From Deltaproteobacteria bacterium (lineage in GTDB: Bacteria > Desulfobacterota > BSN033 > UBA1163): 31,380 nt of DNA. Each line of letters begins with the position of its first letter. The stretch's first letter is position 1. The stretch is taken from positions 1 to 31,380 of the forward strand of contig VGRU01000014.1 in the NCBI GenBank assembly GCA_016875255.1. Direction: 5' to 3'. Under the pieces are notes generated by a model. That model was given only the letters and a program-made list of their open reading frames with translations. It searched no databases and was not told the DNA's origin. Position numbers and translations under genes: made by a program. Positions 16,008 through 26,804 of the stretch are shown piece after piece.

Positions 16008-17960
16008 ATGACAGACATCCTTTTTAGCAGTTGGGGTGGAGCGGTTGTGGATAACCGTGGAAAACCGGAGGCGGAGAGGGCGCCCATACCCAGTCTCAAT
16101 CTTCCTCTTGAATTTGAAAAGGAGAAGAAGGTCAGAGCCTTCATCGGTTGGGACGGGATTGCCATCCGGGACCCCGAAGTCAATTTGATCGACCTCATTC
16201 GGGCTTACATGGAGGCGGTTCAGAAAGAATCGTGCGGCAAATGCACGCCCTGCCGGGTGGGAACACGGGTCATGTCAACGATTCTCAACCGGATTGCAGT
16301 GGGTCAGGGGAAGGTTGAGGATCTGGACCAACTGAAGTATTTGGCAGGGATGATCGAAAAGAGCTCGAAATGCAATCTCGGGCAGACCGGGCCCAAACCC
16401 GTGCTCCATGCCCTCGACCATTTTAAGGCACAGTTCTCAGAAGTGATTCAATCAAAGAAGAAGGTCCCGCGAGAAGAGTATAAGGTGAAGGTGACCGCTC
16501 CCTGCGAAAGCGCCTGCCCTTCGCATCTTCCCATCACCCGCTATGTCGAACTGATCAAGGAGGGCAGGTACACGGAAGCGCTCGCCGCCATCCGGGAGGC
16601 GACCTGTCTTGCCGGAGTCCTTGGAAGAGTCTGCATTCGGCCCTGCGAGGATAACTGCAGGCGGCAGAATGTGGATGAATGCGTCTCCATCAAATGGCTT
16701 AAACGGTTTGTGGCTGATTATGAACTTGAAAAGGGAAGGGAACCGGCGCCTGTTAGAGTTCCCACCCGTTCCGAAAAAGTGGCCATCATCGGTGCCGGTC
16801 CCGCCGGCCTTACCTGCGCTTACTATCTTGGCCTCAAAGGTTATCCGGTCACGATCTTCGAGAGACTTGGAGAGCCCGGCGGAATGGCCGCTGTCGGAAT
16901 TCCGGATTACAGGCTTCCGAGGGATATCGTAAGATATGAGACAAGCCTCGTGGAGAGGATGGGTGCGGAGATCCGTTACAACACTCAGGTGGGAAAGGAT
17001 ATCACGCTCTCCCAGATCTTTGACCAGGGATACAAAGCCATCTTTATCGGTGTGGGGGCCCATACCAATACGCCCATGGGTGTTGAGGGAGAGGACAAGG
17101 GATATAAGGGGTTCATCCCCGGAGTCTATTATCTCCTTGAGATCAATCTTGGAAGAGACCCCTATCCCGAAGGAAAAAAAGTGGTGGTCGTGGGCGGCGG
17201 CAATGTGGCGATTGACTGCGTGCGCTCTTCCTTTCGGATCGGAAAGGCGGATGTGAACCTTGTCTATCGAAGGACGAAGAAAGAGATGCCTGCTGACCGG
17301 GTGGAGATCCACGATGCCGAAGAGGAAGGCGTTAAATTCCATTACCTCTGCAATCCGGTCCGGATCATTGAAAAGGACGGAAAAGTGACCGGTATGGAAT
17401 GTATCCGGATGGAATTAGGCGAGCCGGATGAGAGCGGAAGGCGCAGGCCGGTTCCGATTAAAGGTTCGGAATTTTTCATCGAGGCCGATATCGTAATTCC
17501 CGCCATTGGCCAGGCGATCGACCTCTCCTTCCTCGACGAAAAGGACGGGGTGAAGACGACAAAGCGCTCCACCATCGCAGTGCAGGAAGGAACATTTCAG
17601 ACAAACCGTGCAGGGATATTCTCTGCGGGTGATTGTGTGATCGGTCCGGATGTTCTCGTCCGGGGGGCGGGCCATGGGAAGAGGGCCGCCGAAAAGATTG
17701 ACGCCTTCATTCAGGGAAGAGAGGTGAAGGAATCCGAGGACGAACGGCTGGAGACCCTGGTTGAGAAGATCAAAGTCTACAACAAGGATGAAAAGATCGG
17801 AAATCCGGGCGGGCAGAAGAGGGCGATGCTGGAGCTTCTTCCTCCTGATTCGCGAAAATGGATCTTCGACGAAGTGGAGAAAGGGTTTTCGATTCCGGTC
17901 GCACAGAAGGAAGCCGAGCGCTGCCTCCGGTGTGTGAGGGTGGGATTGTTTGCGGTATAA
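16008..17960 (+). CDS. Fusion of NuoF iron-sulfur tail and GltD-like NAD(P)H flavoprotein
   Basis: A 650-residue fusion. Residues about 55-145 match only the C-terminal part of NuoF: ESCGKCTPCRVGT with C76, C79, C82 and C122, the N3-cluster ligands. The NuoF FMN/NADH-binding Rossmann part and SLBB domain are absent. From about 160 the protein is GltD/DPYD-N-like: an iron-sulfur domain (C166, C170, C209, C213, C217, C225), an FAD motif GAGPAG (262-267), an NAD(P)-binding segment VVVVGGGNVAIDC near 400, and the FAD-contact GIFSAGDCVIGPD. I infer an NAD(P)H:iron-sulfur oxidoreductase serving as alternative electron input, or output, for the Nuo complex. The first 55 residues match nothing I recognise. 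ATG 16008, weak AGG upstream; plus-strand gap to nuoH is 25 bp. Confidence 0.88.
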   Translation: MTDILFSSWGGAVVDNRGKPEAERAPIPSLNLPLEFEKEKKVRAFIGWDGIAIRDPEVNLIDLIRAYMEAVQKESCGKCTPCRVGTRVMSTILNRIAVGQGKVEDLDQLKYLAGMIEKSSKCNLGQTGPKPVLHALDHFKAQFSEVIQSKKKVPREEYKVKVTAPCESACPSHLPITRYVELIKEGRYTEALAAIREATCLAGVLGRVCIRPCEDNCRRQNVDECVSIKWLKRFVADYELEKGREPAPVRVPTRSEKVAIIGAGPAGLTCAYYLGLKGYPVTIFERLGEPGGMAAVGIPDYRLPRDIVRYETSLVERMGAEIRYNTQVGKDITLSQIFDQGYKAIFIGVGAHTNTPMGVEGEDKGYKGFIPGVYYLLEINLGRDPYPEGKKVVVVGGGNVAIDCVRSSFRIGKADVNLVYRRTKKEMPADRVEIHDAEEEGVKFHYLCNPVRIIEKDGKVTGMECIRMELGEPDESGRRRPVPIKGSEFFIEADIVIPAIGQAIDLSFLDEKDGVKTTKRSTIAVQEGTFQTNRAGIFSAGDCVIGPDVLVRGAGHGKRAAEKIDAFIQGREVKESEDERLETLVEKIKVYNKDEKIGNPGGQKRAMLELLPPDSRKWIFDEVEKGFSIPVAQKEAERCLRCVRVGLFAV

Positions 17961-17985
17961 AAAAGGGGTTTAGAGGAGAAGCAGG

Positions 17986-19005
17986 ATGCAGGTCGTATAT
18001 CTTCTCATTGAGACAATTGTAAAATGCGTGGTGGTCTTTGCTTGCCTGATGCTCTCCGTGGCCTATCTGACCTGGCTGGAGCGGAAGGTCCTGGGCCATA
18101 TCCAGATTCGCTTTGGCCCGAATCGCTGCGGTCCCTTCGGACTGCTTCAGCCGTTTTCGGACGGGATCAAGGCCTTCTTCAAGGAAGACCTTGTTCCGGG
18201 AGGGGCGGATAAGCCGGTCTTTGTCCTTGCTCCCATGATCTCTATCATTGCGGCCATCAGTATGTTTGCCGTGATTCCCTTTGGAGACCAATTCACCATT
18301 CCGGGAACGGGCTGGGTGGTCAAACTGCGGATCGCTGATATCGACATCGGACTCCTCTATATCTTCGGCGTTGCTTCCCTCGGTGAGTTTGGGATCGTGC
18401 TCGGAGGCTGGTCTTCGGGCAATAAGTATGGCCTGACCGGTTCGCTTCGCGCGGCCGCTCAGATGATCAGTTATGAGGTGGCCCTCGGACTTTCCATTGT
18501 CGGAGTCATCATTCTCTCTCAGAGCCTCAGGCTTACAGAGATCGTTACACTTCAGGCTGGGGGGTTCTGGAACTGGAACATTTTGTATCAACCCGCCGCT
18601 TTCGTCTTTTTCATCATCTGCGCCCTTGCCGAGATCAACCGGACCCCCTTTGATATGCCGGAGTCGGAGTCGGAACTGGCCTGCGGGTTTAATATCGAAT
18701 ACAGCAGCATGAAATTTGCCCTCTTCTTCATGGCTGAATACGCCCATATGATCACCGTAGCTGCTGTTGCCGTGACGCTCTTTCTGGGAGGATGGCAGGC
18801 TCCACTGCCCCAGCTCGATTTCATACCCGGAGTGTTCTGGTTTGGGGCGAAAGTCTTCGTGCTGATTTTCTTCTTCATCTGGCAGCGGGGGACCTTTCCG
18901 AGACTCCGCTACGATCAGATCATGAAGTTTGGTTGGAAGGTTTTATTTGAATTGACTCTCGTCAATATCTTGATTACCGCCTTGATCGTTTTGCTGAAAG
19001 GTTAA
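17986..19005 (+). CDS. nuoH: NADH-quinone oxidoreductase subunit H
   Basis: A 339-residue membrane protein of the usual NuoH size with about eight transmembrane helices. It anchors the peripheral arm and forms part of the quinone chamber. ERKVLGHIQIRFGPNRCGPFGLLQPFSDGIK and EINRTPFDMPESESELACGFNIEYS are the classic conserved loops. ATG 17986 has GGAGAAGCAGG just upstream. Confidence 0.95.
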   Translation: MQVVYLLIETIVKCVVVFACLMLSVAYLTWLERKVLGHIQIRFGPNRCGPFGLLQPFSDGIKAFFKEDLVPGGADKPVFVLAPMISIIAAISMFAVIPFGDQFTIPGTGWVVKLRIADIDIGLLYIFGVASLGEFGIVLGGWSSGNKYGLTGSLRAAAQMISYEVALGLSIVGVIILSQSLRLTEIVTLQAGGFWNWNILYQPAAFVFFIICALAEINRTPFDMPESESELACGFNIEYSSMKFALFFMAEYAHMITVAAVAVTLFLGGWQAPLPQLDFIPGVFWFGAKVFVLIFFFIWQRGTFPRLRYDQIMKFGWKVLFELTLVNILITALIVLLKG

Positions 19006-19018
19006 TAAGGGGTCAAGT

Positions 19019-19432
19019 ATGATCATTCCATTGCTAAAAGGCCTGGCATTTACATTGGGTCGGTTCTTTTCGAGACCGATCACCATCCAGTATCCGGAGG
19101 AGAAGGTACCTCCTGCAAAACGCTGGAGGGGAATCCAGTATTTTGAAAAGGATGAGCAGGGAAAGCTCAAGTGTGTCGCCTGCGGTCTCTGTATGGCGGT
19201 CTGTCCTTCCCAGTGCATCTACATCGAGACTGCGGAGGATGAAGAAGGGAAACGATACCCTCTCACTTACGAACTGGATGCCCTGAGATGCATCTTCTGC
19301 GGCTATTGCGAGGAGGTTTGCCCGGTCAATGCCATCTTCGTCGGGAAAAATTACGAATGGGTGGAGAGGAGCAGGGCTCCCTTTCTCATGAACACAGAGA
19401 AGCTTCTGGAGGAAAAGAAGTATAATCCGTAA
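19019..19432 (+). CDS. nuoI: NADH-quinone oxidoreductase subunit I
   Basis: A 137-residue two-[4Fe-4S] ferredoxin-like subunit that relays electrons to NuoB. Cluster ligands are C52, C55, C58 and C62 (CVACGLCMAVCPSQC holds the first group) and C91, C94, C97 and C101 (CIFCGYCEEVCPV). It is somewhat short at the N-terminus compared with many NuoI proteins but complete in its core. ATG 19019 is 13 bp after nuoH. Confidence 0.94.
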   Translation: MIIPLLKGLAFTLGRFFSRPITIQYPEEKVPPAKRWRGIQYFEKDEQGKLKCVACGLCMAVCPSQCIYIETAEDEEGKRYPLTYELDALRCIFCGYCEEVCPVNAIFVGKNYEWVERSRAPFLMNTEKLLEEKKYNP

Positions 19433-19434
19433 TT

Positions 19435-19516
19435 CAAATCCCTCCCAACCTCCCTTTGCTAAAGGGAGGGGGAAAATAGATCCCCTTTGGAAAAGGGGGA
19501 TGGAGGGGGATTTTGA
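19435..19516. repeat. Palindromic repeat in the nuoI-nuoJ gap
   Basis: Contains CCTCCCTTT/AAAGGGAGG (hairpin about 19449-19469) and a CCCCTTT/AAAAGGGG hairpin (about 19482-19499), nested within outer arms TCAAATCCC and GGGGGATTTTGA. It is of the widespread CCTCCCTTT/AAAGGGAGG palindromic type. Confidence 0.7.
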
Positions 19517-19538
19517 TAAATTCATTTGGAGTAAAACC

Positions 19539-20066
19539 ATGGCTGAAAATTTCGGAATACTCTTTCAGTGGTTGATCTTTCTGGGAGTGGCCTTCGTCTC
19601 GATCGTCGCCTCCCTGCTGGTCATCACACGCAAAAACCCCATCCACAGCGCCCTCCTCATGGTGCTGACCCTTCTCTGCGTGGCCGTGCTTTACGTGTTG
19701 CTCCACAGCCCGTTCATTGCCATCATCCAGGTCATCGTCTATGCTGGAGCGATTGTGATGCTCATCGTCTTCGTCATTATGCTCCTCGACCTCGAGACGG
19801 AACTCCGTTCCAAGCTGAAGATCAGTTATTCAAAGGTCATCGGAGGATTTGTGGCCGTTCTCTTCCTCTTCGGGATCCTTTACACCGTCGTGGCTAAATC
19901 CCCGACCGGCCAGACAGGCTCGTATACCCCCGAAAAGATGGCCACCAATGTGAAGGCCGTGGGTGAGGCGCTTTTCACGGACTATGTTTTTCCCTTTGAG
20001 ATTGCGGCCATCCTGTTAACCGTTGCCATCATCGGCGCAGTGATTTTGAGCAAGAAAAGGACATAA
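19539..20066 (+). CDS. nuoJ: NADH-quinone oxidoreductase subunit J
   Basis: About 175 residues with five predicted transmembrane helices; NuoJ contributes the helix that moves during coupling in complex I. The block HSPFIAIIQVIVYAGAIVMLIVFVIML is diagnostic. I chose ATG 19539 with GGAG 8 bases upstream rather than the in-frame ATG at 19500, which lies in the palindromic repeat. Confidence 0.92.
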   Translation: MAENFGILFQWLIFLGVAFVSIVASLLVITRKNPIHSALLMVLTLLCVAVLYVLLHSPFIAIIQVIVYAGAIVMLIVFVIMLLDLETELRSKLKISYSKVIGGFVAVLFLFGILYTVVAKSPTGQTGSYTPEKMATNVKAVGEALFTDYVFPFEIAAILLTVAIIGAVILSKKRT

Positions 20067-20078
20067 GGAGAATCGATT

Positions 20079-20396
20079 ATGTGGGTCGTGCCAACCATTC
20101 CCCCTGCCCTCTATCTTATGTTGAGTGGAATCCTCTTCACGATCGGTGTGATCGGGGTGTTGACCCGTCGTAATGCGATCGTCGTCTTCATTTCCATCGA
20201 GCTAATGCTCAATGCGGTCAATCTGACCTTCATCACGTTTTCCCGGTTTCTCCAGTCGATCGACGGCGTGATCTTTGCCTTCTTCGTGATGGCGGTGGCT
20301 GCGGCGGAAGCAGCGGTTGGGCTGGCGATCTTTGTGATGCTCTATCGTTCCAAAGAGACGATCAATGTCGATGAAGTGAATTTACTGAAATGGTGA
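20079..20396 (+). CDS. nuoK: NADH-quinone oxidoreductase subunit K
   Basis: A 105-residue, three-helix membrane subunit of the proton channel region. The conserved glutamates in [15 protein letters not shown] and [12 protein letters not shown], on the central hydrophilic axis, are present. ATG 20079 with AAGGAG upstream, 12 bp after nuoJ. Confidence 0.94.
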   Translation: MWVVPTIPPALYLMLSGILFTIGVIGVLTRRNAIVVFISIELMLNAVNLTFITFSRFLQSIDGVIFAFFVMAVAAAEAAVGLAIFVMLYRSKETINVDEVNLLKW

Positions 20397-20399
20397 TTC

Positions 20400-20466
20400 A
20401 ATTGCGGAATGCGAATTGCAGAATGCGGATTAAAATTCCGAAATCCGCAATCCGAAATCCGAAATG
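20400..20466. repeat. Palindromic repeat in the nuoK-nuoL gap
   Basis: A stretch of alternating GAATGCGGA/TCCGCAATCC units: GCGGAATGCG, GAATGCGGATT, then the inverted AAATCCGCAATCC and AATCCGAAAT. GCGGAT (about 20424-20429) and ATCCGC pair into a hairpin. No gene. Confidence 0.65.
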
Positions 20467-20482
20467 ACAAAAGGAGTCTTTC

Positions 20483-22456
20483 ATGCTTGAATATATGTGG
20501 CTCATCCCTCTATTTCCTTTTATCGGGTTTCTGATCAATGGACTTCTGGGGAGACGTCTGGGAAAGGGCGTGGTCAGCGTGGTGGGCCCCTCCGCGATCG
20601 GGCTCTCCTTTCTCACTTCCATCCTCATCTTCTTCGAACTGATCAATAAACCCTCCACCGAGCGGATTTTTGAGAAGGTGCTCTTCGACTGGATCGTCTC
20701 AGGCTCTTTCCAGACCGTGATCGGTTATCAGATCGATCCCCTCTCCATTCTCATGGCCCTGGTCGTGACCGGCGTGAGCTTCTTCATCCACATCTACTCC
20801 GTGGGATACATGCATGACGATCCGGGCTTCACTCGATTTTTCACCTATCTCAACCTCTTTGTCTTCATGATGCTCAACCTCATCCTGGCCAACAACTTCC
20901 TTCTGATGTTTGTGGGCTGGGAGGGCGTGGGCCTCTGTTCCTATCTTCTGATCGGCTTCTGGTATGAGAAGGATTCTGCGGCCAATGCGGGAAAGAAAGC
21001 TTTTATCGTCAACCGCGTGGGCGACTTCGGTTTCATCCTTGGAATGTTCCTGATCTTCATCAATCTGGGGACGCTCGATTTCACCGATGCCTTTGGCAGT
21101 GCGAACAAGCTGGACACGGCCACTGCCACGGCCATCGCCCTCCTGCTCTTTGTGGGCGCCTGCGGAAAATCGGCGCAGATTCCCCTCTATGTCTGGCTTC
21201 CAGATGCGATGGAGGGTCCCACGCCGGTCAGCTCTCTGATCCATGCGGCCACGATGGTGACCGCAGGCGTCTATATGGTCGCCCGGTGCAATGTCCTTTA
21301 CAACATGGCGCCCATTGCCATGGCGGTTGTGGCAATCGTGGGCGTGGCCACTGCCATCTTCACCGCCTCGATCGGTTTCTGCCAGTACGATATCAAGAAG
21401 ATCCTGGCTTATTCGACGATCAGCCAGCTTGGATACATGTTTGTTGCCGTGGGCGTTGGAGCCTATGCCGCAGGGATCTTTCACCTGATGACCCATGCCT
21501 TCTTCAAAGGACTCCTCTTTCTTGGAGCGGGAAGTGTGATGCACGCGATGAGCGGAGAGCTCGATATCCGGAAAATGGGAGCCCTGAGAAAGAAGATTCC
21601 CATCACCTTTGCGACTTTCTTCATCGCCACACTGGCGATCGCGGGCGTGCCCGGGCTATCGGGATTCTTCAGCAAGGATGAGATTCTCTGGATGGCCTTC
21701 TCCAGCGGACGGGGCCATTTTCTGATCTGGCTGGTGGCTGCCGTGGCCGCGGGGATGACCGCTTTCTATATGTTCAGGGCGCTCTTTATGACCTTCTTCG
21801 GAGAGTCGAGGGTCGATCACCACGTGGCGCACCATATCCATGAATCGCCAAAGGTGATGACCATCCCCCTGATGGTCCTTGCCGTTCTCTCCATCGTGGG
21901 AGGCTATGTGGGGATTCCCCATGTCCTGGGCGGAGCCAACCATATCCATGAATTTTTAGCGCCGGTGGTGGGCGGAACCGCTGAGCCTGTAAAAGCTCAA
22001 GCTATGTTTTCCCTCATCTCCGAGGCCTGGGCCGCAGGAGGGGGATCAGGCGACCATTCTGCCGCACTGGAGCTCTTTTTGATGGCCGTCTCCGTAGTGA
22101 TTGCCCTCATCGGGATCGGAATCGCCTACTTCTTATATTTGAAGAACCCGGGCCTTCCAAAGATGCTGGCTGAAAAATGGAGTGGGCTGTATCGACTGGT
22201 CTCCAATAAATATTATGTGGACGAACTCTACCAGGTCCTCTTTGTCAACTCCCTCAAGAAGTTTGGCACAGGGCTCTGGAAGGGGTTCGATGAGTTCGTG
22301 ATCGATGGAACGGTCAATGGCATTGCCTATTTCATCGGATGGCTGTCCGGTGTGATGAGGAAGATGCAGACCGGATTGGTCCAGAACTACGCCTTTTCGA
22401 TCGTTCTCGGCGGACTGATCCTGGCCGTCTACTATATCATGCGGGCCTTCTTGTAA
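20483..22456 (+). CDS. nuoL: NADH-quinone oxidoreductase subunit L
   Basis: A 657-residue antiporter-like subunit, the distal proton (or Na+) pump of the membrane arm. NGLLGRRLG at the start, the VGWEGVGLCSYLLIGFWYE block, PDAMEGPTPVSSLIHAATMVTAGVYM and the long amphipathic C-terminal part are all present. Length is normal. ATG 20483 has AAAGGAG upstream. Confidence 0.95.
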   Translation: MLEYMWLIPLFPFIGFLINGLLGRRLGKGVVSVVGPSAIGLSFLTSILIFFELINKPSTERIFEKVLFDWIVSGSFQTVIGYQIDPLSILMALVVTGVSFFIHIYSVGYMHDDPGFTRFFTYLNLFVFMMLNLILANNFLLMFVGWEGVGLCSYLLIGFWYEKDSAANAGKKAFIVNRVGDFGFILGMFLIFINLGTLDFTDAFGSANKLDTATATAIALLLFVGACGKSAQIPLYVWLPDAMEGPTPVSSLIHAATMVTAGVYMVARCNVLYNMAPIAMAVVAIVGVATAIFTASIGFCQYDIKKILAYSTISQLGYMFVAVGVGAYAAGIFHLMTHAFFKGLLFLGAGSVMHAMSGELDIRKMGALRKKIPITFATFFIATLAIAGVPGLSGFFSKDEILWMAFSSGRGHFLIWLVAAVAAGMTAFYMFRALFMTFFGESRVDHHVAHHIHESPKVMTIPLMVLAVLSIVGGYVGIPHVLGGANHIHEFLAPVVGGTAEPVKAQAMFSLISEAWAAGGGSGDHSAALELFLMAVSVVIALIGIGIAYFLYLKNPGLPKMLAEKWSGLYRLVSNKYYVDELYQVLFVNSLKKFGTGLWKGFDEFVIDGTVNGIAYFIGWLSGVMRKMQTGLVQNYAFSIVLGGLILAVYYIMRAFL

Positions 22457-22504
22457 ATCCTCAAATCCCCCCTTTAATAAAGGGGGGTGAGGGGGGATTT
22501 TAAG
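22457..22504. repeat. Palindromic repeat in the nuoL-nuoM gap
   Basis: A perfect 9-bp stem CCCCCCTTT (22467-22475) / AAAGGGGGG (22479-22487) with a 3-base loop, followed by a second GGGGGGATTTT block. It begins at the nuoL stop and ends 19 bp before nuoM. Confidence 0.75.
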
Positions 22505-22522
22505 TTAAAGGAGTTAAAACTC

Positions 22523-24079
<1,557 letters not shown>

Positions 24080-24160
24080 CAAAGTTCAAAGGAATTTCAA
24101 ATTTCAAATTTTGACATTTCACCCTTTGTCATTCCTTTGGATTTTGTCATTTGAACTTTT
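24080..24160. repeat. AT-rich inverted repeat in the nuoM-nuoN gap
   Basis: TCAAATGACAAAGTTCAAAG at the left and its imperfect reverse complement CTTTGTCATTCCTTTGG...TTTTGTCATTTGAAC at the right, joined by AAATTTCAAATTTTGACA. Non-coding, palindromic, inside the operon. Confidence 0.6.
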
Positions 24161-24184
24161 CTTTAAGTGATTGGAGGGTTATTA

Positions 24185-25636
24185 ATGAAAATACCGGAGA
24201 TTGATCTTTATCTCATTGCGCCGGAAATCATCATCGCCGCCTTTGGGTTTTTAGTTCTTCTCGTTGACGTCTTTGCGCCCAAAGGGGAGAAGAAGGGATA
24301 TCTCGGAGTCCTCAGTCTGATCGGCGTGGTCATCGCCTTCTTTTACACCTTTCCTCTGGCGGGGGCGGCCAAGACCGGATTTGAAGGGATGTTTACCTCG
24401 GACGGATTTGCCATCTTCTTCAAGATCACGATCCTCATCATCGCTTTTCTGACCGTCCTGATCTCGATGGGCTATGCTACGAGGGAAGGGATCGGGTTCG
24501 GAGAATACTATGCCCTCATCCTTTTTGCCACGCTCGGGATGATGCTCATGGCTGCCGGCACCCATCTGATCGTCATCTTCCTCGGCCTGGAGACAATGTC
24601 CATCTCCATCTACATCCTGGCAGGAATGCTGAGGGAGGACCGGAAGTCGGTGGAGTCGGCTTTCAAATACTTCCTGCTGGGCGCCTTTGCCACCGGTTTT
24701 CTCCTCTATGGAATCGCTTTCCTCTACGGGGCCACAGGCTCCCTCTATCTGAAGGATATCGCCTCTTACATCGCCTCGAAAAAACTTCTTGATAATCCGA
24801 TGCTTCTGATGAGCCTGGCCTTTCTCACCATTGGCTTTGGCTTCAAGATCGCCTCTGTTCCTTTTCATATGTGGACGCCCGATGTTTATGAAGGAGCTCC
24901 GACTTCGATCACCGCCTTTATGGCAACGGGCGTGAAGGCCGCAGGCTTTGCCGCCCTGGTCCGGGTCTTCTTCACCGCTCTTCCGGAATTCCGTCCGGAC
25001 TGGACCTCGATCATGTGGCTCATCGCGGTCGTGACCATGACCGTCGGAAACATCATCGCCATCTCCCAGAACAACATCAAGAGGATGTTAGCCTATTCGA
25101 GCATTGCCCATGCCGGATATATCCTCGTGGCCTTTGTCGCCGGAAACAAGTCAGGAACCTCCGGAATTCTCTTCTACCTCATGGCTTATGCCTTTATGAA
25201 CCTGGGGGCTTTCACCTGCGTGATCCTTCTCGGCAAGAAAGGCGAGGAGAACATCCTGGTCACTGATTATGCGGGAGTGGGTTTCAAGTATCCCCTTCTG
25301 GCTGCCTCGATGACCATCTTCCTTCTCTCGATGGCAGGCATTCCTCCCCTGGGTGGATTCATGGCTAAATTCTATATTTTCAGTGCGGCGGTGGAAGCGA
25401 AATTTTACTGGCTGGCCATTCTCGGCGTACTCAACAGCGCCATCTCCGTGTACTACTATCTGCGGGTGACGGTGTTGATGTATTTCAGGGAATCGGAGCG
25501 GGAAATCACAGGCCTTCAGTTTTCACCGGCGCCGGTGATCGCATTGATTTTGGCCCTGATCGGAACCTTCTACATGGGAATCTTTCCTTCGAATGTCCTC
25601 TCCTTTGCCCAGAAGTCGATCGCAGGATTGATGTAA
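24185..25636 (+). CDS. nuoN: NADH-quinone oxidoreductase subunit N
   Basis: A 483-residue antiporter-like subunit, the proximal pump of the membrane arm. Blocks PFHMWTPDVYEGAPTSITAFM, FLGLETMSISIYILAGM and LAYSSIAHAGYILVA are typical. ATG 24185 has GGAGG 8 bases upstream (24173-24177). It is the last gene of the operon, followed by a strong terminator. Confidence 0.95.
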   Translation: MKIPEIDLYLIAPEIIIAAFGFLVLLVDVFAPKGEKKGYLGVLSLIGVVIAFFYTFPLAGAAKTGFEGMFTSDGFAIFFKITILIIAFLTVLISMGYATREGIGFGEYYALILFATLGMMLMAAGTHLIVIFLGLETMSISIYILAGMLREDRKSVESAFKYFLLGAFATGFLLYGIAFLYGATGSLYLKDIASYIASKKLLDNPMLLMSLAFLTIGFGFKIASVPFHMWTPDVYEGAPTSITAFMATGVKAAGFAALVRVFFTALPEFRPDWTSIMWLIAVVTMTVGNIIAISQNNIKRMLAYSSIAHAGYILVAFVAGNKSGTSGILFYLMAYAFMNLGAFTCVILLGKKGEENILVTDYAGVGFKYPLLAASMTIFLLSMAGIPPLGGFMAKFYIFSAAVEAKFYWLAILGVLNSAISVYYYLRVTVLMYFRESEREITGLQFSPAPVIALILALIGTFYMGIFPSNVLSFAQKSIAGLM

Positions 25637-25663
25637 GGAGTTGGGGAAGGTTTAAAAATAGAA

Positions 25664-25698
25664 GGGAGCGCCGGCTGATTGCCGGACGCTCCTTTTTC
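25664..25698 (+). terminator. Rho-independent terminator of the nuo operon
   Basis: GGAGCG-CCGGC (25665-25675), loop TGATT, GCCGG-A-CGCTCC (25681-25692), then TTTTTC. An 11-bp GC stem with one bulged A, 28 bp after nuoN. Confidence 0.9.
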
Positions 25699-25759
25699 TT
25701 TGCATCTCTTTAAATATCCTTTTACAATCTAATCCGTCATATTTTCCCCAAAATCCCTC

Positions 25760-25880
25760 CCCCGGGTGGGATAGGCTTCCAGCCTGTCAACACGGGCAAG
25801 ATGCCCGTGCCACCTGGGAAGGTAAGCCTGCCTGCCGACAGGCAGGGGTGGGGGTGGACAGGCTTCCAACAGGAGCATTT
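25760..25880. repeat. Cluster of short palindromes between nuoN and the FKBP gene
   Basis: Contains CACGGGCA/TGCCCGTG (25791-25798 with 25802-25809) and CCTGCC/GGCAGG (25831-25836 with 25841-25846), plus inverted AGGCTTCCA and related G/C-rich units. Non-coding. The first palindrome is of the CACGGGCA-AGA-TGCCCGTG type often seen in multicopy intergenic repeats. No other feature is visible in 25699-25915. Confidence 0.6.
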
Positions 25881-25915
25881 CCACAGAAAAAATCTTTCCA
25901 CAGAAAGGGGTCAAC

Positions 25916-26614
25916 ATGAGATACCATTGGGTCATCATTTTAGGGTTTCTAATTTTTTCAAATCAGGCCATAGGAGAAGAAAAGGGGGCGCCTAAAAACC
26001 AGAAGGATAAGGTGAGCTACATCATCGGGATGGATATCGGGACAAACCTTAAGAAACAATCGATTGAAATCAACCCGGAAATCCTTCTCAGGGGCATCAG
26101 AGATGGCCTTTCGGGAAATAAACCCTTGATGACCGATCAGGAGATGAAGGATACGATTGCCTCTTTTCAGAAAGAGATGCAAGCCAAACAGGAGGAGGTA
26201 AACAAGAAAATGGGAGAGAAGAATAAGAAGGAAGGAGAGGTTTTTTTAGCCGAAAACAAGAAAAAGGAAGGGGTAGTTACATTGGCCAGCAGCCTGCAGT
26301 ATAAGGTCATTAAAAAAGGCAGCGGGAAAAAACCAAAATCGACCGATACCGTGACCACTCACTACAAGGGCACGTTGATTGATGGAACCGAGTTTGACAG
26401 CTCTTATAAGCGCGGGCAGCCTGTGAGTTTTCCCGTCAATGGTGTGATTGCAGGCTGGACCGAGGCCCTCCAGTTGATGGAAGAGGGCGCGAAGTGGCAG
26501 CTCTTTATTCCCTCTCCGCTCGCCTACGGGGAACGGGGCGCAGGACCCCAAATCGGTCCGAACGCCACCCTGATCTTCGAGGTAGAGCTGATTTCGGTTC
26601 AGGAGAAAAAGTAA
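25916..26614 (+). CDS. FKBP-type peptidyl-prolyl isomerase (FkpA/Mip-like, exported)
   Basis: A 232-residue prolyl cis-trans isomerase/chaperone of the periplasm or cell envelope. Signal peptide in residues 1-20 (RYHWVIILGFLIFSNQAIG). Residues about 30-120 form the helical FKBP_N dimerisation domain (KVSYIIGMDIGTNLKKQ onwards, then a Lys/Glu-rich linker). Residues about 128-230 form the FKBP catalytic domain (VTTHYKGTLIDGTEFDSSY, SPLAYGERGAGPQIGPNATL). ATG 25916 has AAAGGGG upstream. It is transcribed separately from nuo. Confidence 0.93.
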   Translation: MRYHWVIILGFLIFSNQAIGEEKGAPKNQKDKVSYIIGMDIGTNLKKQSIEINPEILLRGIRDGLSGNKPLMTDQEMKDTIASFQKEMQAKQEEVNKKMGEKNKKEGEVFLAENKKKEGVVTLASSLQYKVIKKGSGKKPKSTDTVTTHYKGTLIDGTEFDSSYKRGQPVSFPVNGVIAGWTEALQLMEEGAKWQLFIPSPLAYGERGAGPQIGPNATLIFEVELISVQEKK

Positions 26615-26804
26615 GCCTCCCTTAGTGGCCTTTTCGTGTCCTCAGGAAATCGAGAGCTTTGGACTTTTTATCGCCTACATAACGACCTTTTCTGAGAGGA
26701 TTACTCCTTCTATCGGAACTTATAAGTCTATTGACTTCCCTCCTCGCCTTAAGTAATATTTTTCCTGATTTGATGAGAATCCCATGAAAAGAAAGGGGGC
26801 ACTT

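Noticed and set aside
16452..17342. Long antisense frames over the NuoF/GltD fusion, nuoH, nuoL and nuoM
   Set aside because: Their translations are low-complexity His/Asp/Gly-rich shadows of real genes, without ribosome-binding sites or recognisable domains.
26622..26783. Minus-strand frame ending GILIKSGKILLKARREVNRL and RKGRYVGDKKSKALDFLRTR
   Set aside because: The composition looks protein-like and hydrophilic, so it may be a gene remnant. However, no ATG/GTG/TTG with a ribosome-binding site starts it; the open frame continues only antisense into the coiled-coil gene.
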